NCBI RefSeq assembly: GCF_032854445.1
Contig: NC_088295.1
Location: forward strand, 27,389,385-27,453,384
From: Liolophura sinensis
Taxonomy: Eukaryota; Mollusca; Polyplacophora; Chitonida; Chitonidae
Direction: 5' to 3'
Length of the DNA: 64,000 bases
Every line of letters starts with the position of its first letter. Within the stretch, counting starts at the first letter, position 1. The translations under genes were made by a program, and so were the position numbers. The notes under the pieces are model-generated. The model did not search any database and was not told the DNA's origin. It was given only the letters and a program-made list of their open reading frames with translations. Shown piece by piece: positions 15,001 to 24,000 of this stretch.

Positions 15001-18000
15001 CTGTTTTTTTCCATGTCCAGTTAATACTTTATTGGAGTAATTTCATTTCATATTGTATTACTTGTCCAAGTGTGCTCCATAATATGAAGGCAAAAGATAC
15101 AGTGATCGTCATCTTATGCCTACCAGAAAAACAGAGTTAAACTATAAACCACAGTTAAACTATGCAGGTACAAGATCCTCAAGTTACAGGACATACTTCT
15201 TAATGTAAACATCACTGTTGTGAATAGGCTGTTTCTTATGGTAGTGGAAGGTGTGTTGTTTCTTATGGCAGTGGAAGGCGTGTTGTTACTGTGTTGTTGA
15301 TCAACCCTTGTCTTTGTTCTGTGTAGGCTAAGAGTCGCTCAGTAGTCTACAGCATTCTGACTGAAACCAAGTACTTCTACATATCCAGAGGTGGCGGTCA
15401 AATCTATGTGGACAGTGAACTGACCACTCCCCAGGCTAATGACACATTTGTGGTATGTATACTGAGGAACTCTCCTGTTGTGAATGGACAAGTTATGCAA
15501 TGAAGCCTGAATTATCTGCAGATAAGCACACTAGTGCATCCCCACTGATCTAAAACGTAAATTGACAAAGAATTTGCATTGAGTAACGTGTCAGGTCATA
15601 AGATGTTATCACTGGCGCACAGATAGCAGATCAAAAATTTCCCTGATTTCAGTTTATTTTTGTTCTGTGCCATTTAACTTCCCCTGTACTAACCTCATTC
15701 TACTTGACCCTGTAGCACAATAATTATACCTGTACAGTGTGTATTAAATCATATTTGTAGCAATTATTTCATTTCTTTGCTCTTTTTACTTGTTAAATAC
15801 CTTTAACTCACTAGTTAGAGCCAAATCCAAGGTAGCTATGAAAGATTTTCCTCTTACAAGAGGTGTAAGATGAATAACTTGTGTTTCCCGTTCCTGTTCA
15901 GCTTGAGGTAGAAGCCAGAGATGAGGGCATACCACCACGAGCCGCCACTACCAGAGTTGTCATCCATGTCCAGCGTAACCTGTTTGCTCCTACGGCTGAT
16001 CCTACAGTGTACAGAAGTGAGATTGTGGACACCTTCCCAGCTGGATCTGCTATCTTGTACATCAGTGCAACAGACAGAGATTCACTGGATCCTCTTAACA
16101 AAGATGTAAGTTTCTGTTGGTTGCCATATTGTGACTGGCATTTTATTTTAAAACTACCTGACTCCTTGAAATTGTAGGGTGTGACTTTTGGGATTTCCAC
16201 TTTTACAAACTGTAATTTCGTTTTGCTGCATGTGTCAAATTGTATTAATTATAGGAGTAACATTACTATTTCAGACACCAAATGCCATGCTGAAATACAC
16301 AGTTACTCCCCTTGAAGCCAGTAACATATTTACTGTGACACCAGGAGGAGCTGTTACTGTAAGGGACAGTCTTGTCCGCACAGCAGATCAGAATGTTTAC
16401 CAGGTAGGTATTATTTCAAAATCAGAATGTTGAAAATGTTTACGAAAGAACAACAATAGTAGCACTTTTGTATACTGGGGCTTTTTTGAATGTGACAGAA
16501 AGCTGATGAACATTGACTACAAAAATTTAAATTTTCTGTAAGGAGATTCAATATTAGAAAAGCAAATTAAATCACCTTAATCCTTATCTTTTAACCCTGT
16601 TTTATAGATGCTTTTTTGACACTGGTTTAGCTTTTTAATGTTTGTATTCCTTTAATTATTATTAAGTGACACTCCACAAATGATGTGGAAATTTGAAAAT
16701 GTCTTGAATCAAATGCTGATTGTTTATTTCAGTTTAATGTGACTGTGAGTGACCAGAGCTGGAGACCATTAAGCACCAGTGTGTCTGTGACAATCCTGGT
16801 CTATCCCGAAACATTGCCACCAACCAGCTTGAAATTCTCACAACCACTCTATTAGTAAGTACATGTATGTACTGTCCGTCCGCACATACTTACATACACA
16901 CATGTACACACACGCAATTATCACAAGGCATCCTTAATTTCATCTTATGTTATTCTAGCATGTAGTGAAATTTCACAATATGTATGAAGGTTGGAAAAAT
17001 TGTTCTAGTTAAGTGTTAAAATATCTTAGGAAAAATTGTGTCAAAATGTTTGAGAATGTGAGTATCAAACAATAATTAACCCATATCCGCCCAAGTACGG
17101 CGTACGCCGTACGTGTTTTGAAAGCTGAATATGCCCAGATACGGGGTATTCTGTATCATCATTTAGGTCATGCTTTTCTTGGCTTGGGGAATCTCCGTAG
17201 CATTGATGTGACGTCAGATCTGCTTCAGTGGGCTTCCGTTGTAGTTGCAGTCTTGTGTTTTGCGATTTTGAAGGAATTTACATCGATTGTTCAGTAAAAT
17301 TAGTGGACAGTGCAGGCGGGGCGTGGCAGGTTTTGTTTACACACGTGTTTACCCTGTGCGGACTGAGCATCTCGCGCTGTTGGAGGTGATTTTTATGTGT
17401 AAAAATGGCAGAAGACACGGATTCTTCGGATGATAACATTCCTCTCGGCATTGTTCGTGGCATTCAAAGGAAAAACGAGAGACTTGCCCAAGCTATCAAC
17501 AGTGGAGGAGATATATCGCAGCTCTTTAGTGATGATTCTGAAAGTGAAATTGAGTTTGATTCTGATGTGTCAGACGTCTATGTGCCGCATAGTTTTGGTG
17601 ACAACGGAGATGTCAACACCAGTAGGCCTAGGCTTAGATCAACTACTAGCAATGGTAATGTTGCTGATGGTAGTGATAATGACAGTGACACTGACATTGG
17701 CGATGATATGATATGATCTGTGGCCCCATCTGCATAGAATAACATCTTGGTATTTTCAAATGTGTCCAATTACATGTCATACAATGTTTGCAAAAATTGA
17801 TTTGAGCCATGATATTTGATGAGAATATCCCCAAAATAAATCAATTTACCTGGACAGAGTGATTGATAGTCTGTAATTTTATTTTATTGTGTTTATGGAC
17901 ATGTTACATGGTTACTGTACATTGAAATGGAGCTGTAACACTTCTGGATATTCTAACTTGTGTAGTGACGTTATATTTCAAAACAACACACCTGTAATTA

Positions 18001-21000
18001 ATTCTCACTTGTTACCTTATACTGTAGCTAAGTAAGTTGTGATGTCTGTCTCTGTGTACTATGCCAATACCTCTACAATATCCAGGAAAGAAATCATTTT
18101 ATAGCTTTATTTCTGATTTTATGGGTGCAGATAAACCTACAACTCCACTGTTGTGATAAATTTACCCCCACTATTCTTAGTTTTCACAGGTACGGTAACC
18201 ATGGCAACAGCAAAAATGTTATGTAATAAATCATTCCATGTTGTAGGACAGTTATTAGGCTTTCTAACAGTATATAACTTGACATAGTTCCTTTCAAACC
18301 AAATGTGTAGAATCTACATTTTCTGTTCACTGTGCAGAAAACAATAGTTATTTTTCTATAGGACTGGGCAGATTCAGCTTTATTTACTAAAAATGGCTTG
18401 GGCAGATATGGGTTAATGGTATTGTCAGGCTGTCTGGTAAAATGTCACTCTTCCACTTTTGTCTGTTGTAAAGTGTATGCATGTATGTGAACTAACCAGA
18501 CCTGTCTTTGTTCTCTCTATCAGTAAGGAGATCTATGAGAACTTGCCGAGCAAAACAAGCGTGGTGTTCCTGGATGTTATCAACCAGCAGAAGAGTGTAC
18601 AAGTCACCTGTTCTATTGTCTCTGGAGATCCCAACAGTAAGTAGAAAACTAACAGCTGATAAAGAGGGTCACAGTGAAGCAGACTCTGTTTCAAGTCATC
18701 CTTGTAAGTTGATTTATTGTGTAATATACTGTATAATATATTTTGCAACACTGTGTGGTATATTTTGCAACTGTGTAGTCCATGACTGTACTTCACGACT
18801 ACTTAGTTCATGACTCCTGTAGTTCATGACTCCTGTAATTCATGACTGTGTTCTACATGGCTGTTAAGTTCATGATTATTTTGTCATGACTGTTTAGTTC
18901 ACGACTGTTTAGTTCATGATTGTTTTGCTCCTGTAGGACATGACTGTTTAGTTCATGACTGTAAACATTGATTGTTCTTCCTCCTCAGATCGCTTCACCA
19001 TCACTCAGGATGCTTCCAAGAAGAACTGCAATCTGACCCTGGCCAAGGCCATTGATCGTGAAGAACAAGACTCCTACAGGCTCAATGTCTCTGTCAACCA
19101 TGCCAACGCACAGAATGGTAACTACCCTACACATTTCTGTCTACTTTTTTTTTTACACAGTGCACTACAGATCAAATAAAAGAAATAAATAAATCAATAA
19201 TTTGGTAACCTCAGGAAGGCAGTTGATAATGAATTGGAGTGGGAATTGTTATACTTCTATTTTTACCCAATTTTTGTCCTCAGTTGAATGGAGCAGAGCA
19301 GGTTACTCTGAAATTATCGTCAAGGTTTTGGATATCAATGACAACACTCCCACAGTCATCTACCCAGTTTATCCTCTGCAGGACATCACCGCTCAGGGCA
19401 CAAAGGGCAACATTTATGGAGTAATATCGCAGGTGTCTCCAGCAGGAACACTTGTCCTGAAGATCAATGTGAGTCGAGTTATCAATGTGTTACTCCTAAT
19501 GGGAAATTATGTGTAGATTTATAGATTGATCAGCTTGCGTTCGAATATGCATCCACCAAAGAACATGCAAGTTGATCCATGCACTCTGTGGCTTGCCACG
19601 AGAATTCCCAAGCCTTTGTGAGAGGGCCTCTGTGGCTCAGTCGGTTAGCGCGCTAGCGCAGTGTAATGACCCAGGAGTCTGGCTTCCTCTCCAGCCGTAC
19701 GTGGGAAGGTCTGCCAGCAACCTGCGGATGGTCGTGGGTTTCCCCCGGGCTCTGCCCGGTTTTCTCCCACCATAATGCTGGCTGCCGTCTTATAAGTGAA
19801 ATATTCTTGAGTATGGCGTAAAATCGCCAATCAAATAAAATAATAACCCAAGCTTTCGTATACTCTTGAGGTGTGAGGTTACAGGTGACCTTTTTGACAT
19901 AGAATCCAGTCTCCTTGGGGCTCAGCTGTGGCTTTGTGTAGCCAAATTTTTCAGGTACATTGCAAGGTGTGGTAGGTTGCTTTTTGGGCTCAGTTTTACT
20001 CAGCTATCATTGGATATAAAGTGTGACAACATTTTTTTTCTGGAACAGGGCCCAGACAGCTGCTTTCCAATTAAAATACTTGAGAAAAAGGTTCCAAATC
20101 ACAACAGAAAAAAAAAAAAAAACATAAAGGAGGAATTAACTTGGAGCTAACTAGTAATTGTGATTTCCTGTATATCGTGGCAGGTTTTACACAGCTGTCA
20201 TTATTTTGGTGAAAGGTGACTGATGTCCTGATGTGTTATTGCAGGCCACAGATCCAGATCTGGCGGAGAATGGTACAGCAGGTATTGTGTACACTTCCCA
20301 AAGTGCTAACCCATTCAGAGTTACCCGAGAAGGACAGGTATTACTGGCCCTACCTTGGGACAGAGTGGAGGTGCCAGACACCATGTATGCATTTAATGTT
20401 GATGTCACAGACAGAAATGGCAATGGAAACACAGCACGTACCAGAATTGTGGTAAGCATCCAGGTTGTAAATCTTCACCGTATACATACACCAGCCTCGG
20501 CAAAGTCCATAGTCTGGGAAAAATGCACAACATTGTGAAATTAAGAGAGCTAATATTCAAGTCAAGTGTAACTTGCAAAGCTATGTAAATGACTGAAACT
20601 TTCACCCATGATTAAGTTTTGTCTATTATTTTGCCTGATTCTATGAGTTCTATTCATATTAGAATAATGTTTTGAGGGTTCTTTATCAGCTAGGAAAAAA
20701 TTTGGGTATGTTCATCGCCATAAGTAATATTTTAGTACCTTTATTTGCCTCAAAAAAAATTTTTTTTATTGATCATATGCAGTACTTAATAATGTTTATA
20801 GCATGTCAGTGTTTATAGTTATATATCGATATGAAAGGATTTATGTATTTGATTGCTGTTTTAACACACAACCATCTGCAGTTTGCTGGCATACTTTTCC
20901 ACATATGGCCAGAGAGGAAGCCAGCATGAGGTGGACTTAGAACTCATAAGGACCGCATTGCTGGGAGGCTTCTGGGTCACTGCACAATATGAAAGTAGTA

Positions 21001-24000
21001 ATCACTATAAAGTATATGATTGTCATGTTTGAGTGAGCCCTCAGTTCTTCAGTGTTTTACTTGTGTTTCAGGTTAACCACTACAGTGACCTCAACCTGTT
21101 TGCAATGCAGATAGATGGACCTCCAGAACGATATATCCAGTTAATTGAGGAAATTAGAAGGTAAAGAACTACTTTACCTTGAACAACATATGCCAGCATG
21201 GAAATAATGTGAATTTGTTATTATTCCCTTGTGGCAACATTCTTCTTTTTTTTTGTTCCTTTGTTATATTTTTCTTGGTAACATTGTTCCGGCACAGGAA
21301 TTTTCCTCCAATTGGCTGATTTCAGACTTTTTTCTATAAAAGTTGAAAAACAAATGGCAATGAATGTAATGTAAGTTGGAGGTAGCGCAAGGTATTCTGA
21401 CTTTCTTGAGAAACTTCAGACTTTTTTTCTTACCACCAGTTCCCATGATGTTTGCATTGTTTCTCTCTTGTAATGCCCCAGTGGTAACATTGCTTCTCTG
21501 TTGTAATACCCCAGTGTAACCTGGTTTTGTCTGTTGCAACCCCTCTGTGGTAAAACTGTTTCTCTGTTGTAATCACCATGTGTTATCTCTTCTTCAGGAT
21601 TTTGCAGGAAGAGTTACAGTATGTAATCCTAATTTGGGGCTTTGAGCCAGCAACTGTTGATGGGATAGCACAGACTGACAGGTAACATCTCAAATTAAAT
21701 CCCAATCAGTGTTAATTGTCACTTACCATGGTGAAGTTTTTGAAAATGTCACTCTTCATTTTGTGGAGCATTTAATTTTTTGGGGGAAACTTTTGTTTTT
21801 TTTGTCCATATGTCCATGTTCATGTTGAGGTTACATCTTCAATTGTATTGCAAGTGTTGTATGACTGTGTTTGTGACTTTTGCATGTGCAATTGTAATTT
21901 TAGTTGACACATACCTCGAGGTAACTATGTTGCCATGGTAACTACTGATGCTGATAAGTAGCCTACATCTACTGTACAAATAGGAATATTGTGTTTACCT
22001 GAGCTCTGGTCCTTTTTCAGCACTGATGTTCTGTTTTTCATGATCAATCCTGTGACGGATCTTATTGTGACACGTGAGGGAGCCGGAGGGTAAGTAAACC
22101 TACCTAACTTGTCGCCCATATTTTTAAAAGTGTATTAGCTTATGTTGGTATTAAATGATATCAGATATTTACAATTTTAACAAAACCCAGCAACGACTAC
22201 GGTCGTATAGAGACTAAACGGAACAGCAGCAGATTTAGTTCCTATTAAATGTACATTTACTGTTATACAATTAGTTTTTGGCCATGTACAAAACTGAATC
22301 TTTAAATCTGAATTTTAAATCTGGTATTGAGTCTCAAGAGAGTTTTGAATATGAGCACATTCTTCTTTTCATTTCAAGATAGTCTATGGATCAACTTTTT
22401 ACAACAAAATTCACATTACAGACCAAAATATCCCGTACCTGCAGATATAGATTTCACATACAATGCAACTTAAGAAACTGATCTCTCTCTGCAAGCAGAG
22501 ATACTCTGACAACAATATACTGTCTTTTTTAGAAGATAGTGGCATACATGTAAAGCTCTGTTCACCTTACTAACTTTCATCTGTTCTGTTGCAGGTTAAT
22601 AGATACTGGAACCCAGGTGAAGATCAAGAACAAACTGGATGAGAAACTGCAAGTAAAGTATGAGAGGATCTATGGCCCTGTTGTAGCTGCCACTGGAGGT
22701 ATGACCAAGTCGTACATCGGTCTGCTGGACAACCCCTGGGCTGCCCTACTGGCTCTGGCAGCTATCATCATCCTACTGGCTATTGTGGGCATTATCGTCC
22801 TCTGCTTCGCCTGGGCTAGGTCAGTACTCTCCACATTGCTTCATTGTTCAAGATAAGATTTCTCAGAAGTTGAAGTGTTTGAAAATATTGGAGCCAAGTT
22901 GAATACATCACATGGGTCTTCATGCACACAGAAATTGTAGACAACTGAGTTTAAAATTGATTATAAAAAAAAAAATTGTGCTACTTGCACATTGGAACTG
23001 TGAGGGCGATTGTAATTTTTTTAATCGATCAATCGCGATCGTAGGGCAAATTTGAGTTGTACATGAAGTTGACCTGTGTAAATGGACAATATACCAGTCA
23101 ATAACTTTACTTGCCTTCATTTTTAAAGAGTTCCACATCGTAATGATTCAGCAGCTAACAACAACAACATGTGAAAATATGCTTGTAACGTCTTTTTAAG
23201 ACATTTACATTGCACATCTTCAAAAAGTACAAACTAACAGTCTACCTAAGCCAAGTATTTGTACTTAACATTAATTTTTGGGCAAGAGGGTGTCAATTGT
23301 GAGCTAAGGCTAGGATTGAGATCTTATTGATTTAGAATTAACTTAGGTCCCTTCTAGGGAAATCCCATGGATGTTGAGGTTGGATAAATCGATCCATGGG
23401 GACATCCCATGGAAGCATAAGTTGGATATATCAGTCGCTAGGGACATCCCGTGGAAGTTCAGATTGATTTTGTTTGAAACACAATCCAAACTGTTCCTAA
23501 ATAGACACATCCTGGCACAGTGAGGTTGCATGTGCAAATCAATGTCTTCCAGGTTCAGCTGTGTTACTGAGTCACAGTAGGTGTTTATCATGAACCTGGG
23601 GAAGGCCAGTGGTTGACTGTGGATTCTATCTTTTATCCTCCACCCACAAAATCTGACCTTTGTCACTAAAGTGCAAACTAATTGAGCATAGCATCAAATA
23701 ATTCCAATCAAACGAACAAATAAATAAACGGGTACAGGTAGAACATGGTGTGAAACATCAATGTCACGAGTAAGAAGATATTTCCTATTATGTGTATCTT
23801 CATATTAGTTCTCGTAAAGGACATGTGTCTTTAATAACCTGTGTTAATTTGTCCCCCAGGTATCACAAGTTCTGGCAGAAGTACCAGAGTATGGGAGGCT
23901 CTGCCTTACTCATGGATAACATGCATGGCATGGAATTCACTGAGACACCCAGCATGATCCGAGAATACGAAACACAGGTATGCTGACAAATCCAGTCTGT

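Larger units (their letters stand above)
17080..18412 (+). mobile_element. piggyBac-type element, internally deleted, in cadherin intron
   Basis: Terminal inverted repeats CCCATATCCGCCCAAG (17080-17095) and, reverse-complemented, CCCATATCTGCCCAAG (18397-18412) match at 15 of 16 positions. TTAA flanks both sides (17076-17079 and 18413-18416), the hallmark target duplication of piggyBac elements. It carries one acidic reading frame (17405-17716) but no catalytic transposase domain, so it would depend on a transposase supplied elsewhere. It occupies most of the intron 16855-18523. Confidence 0.85.

Noticed and set aside
16850-16858. In-frame TAG at the end of cadherin exon 26
   Set aside because: The GTAAGT donor begins inside it; splicing after TA (16854) to T (18524) gives TAT and the frame continues through the canonical repeat.
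23343-23666. Minus-strand frame with a 14-residue periodicity (HGMS...ISNL)
   Set aside because: The periodicity comes from the three-copy 42-bp DNA repeat in a cadherin intron; no start or splice support.
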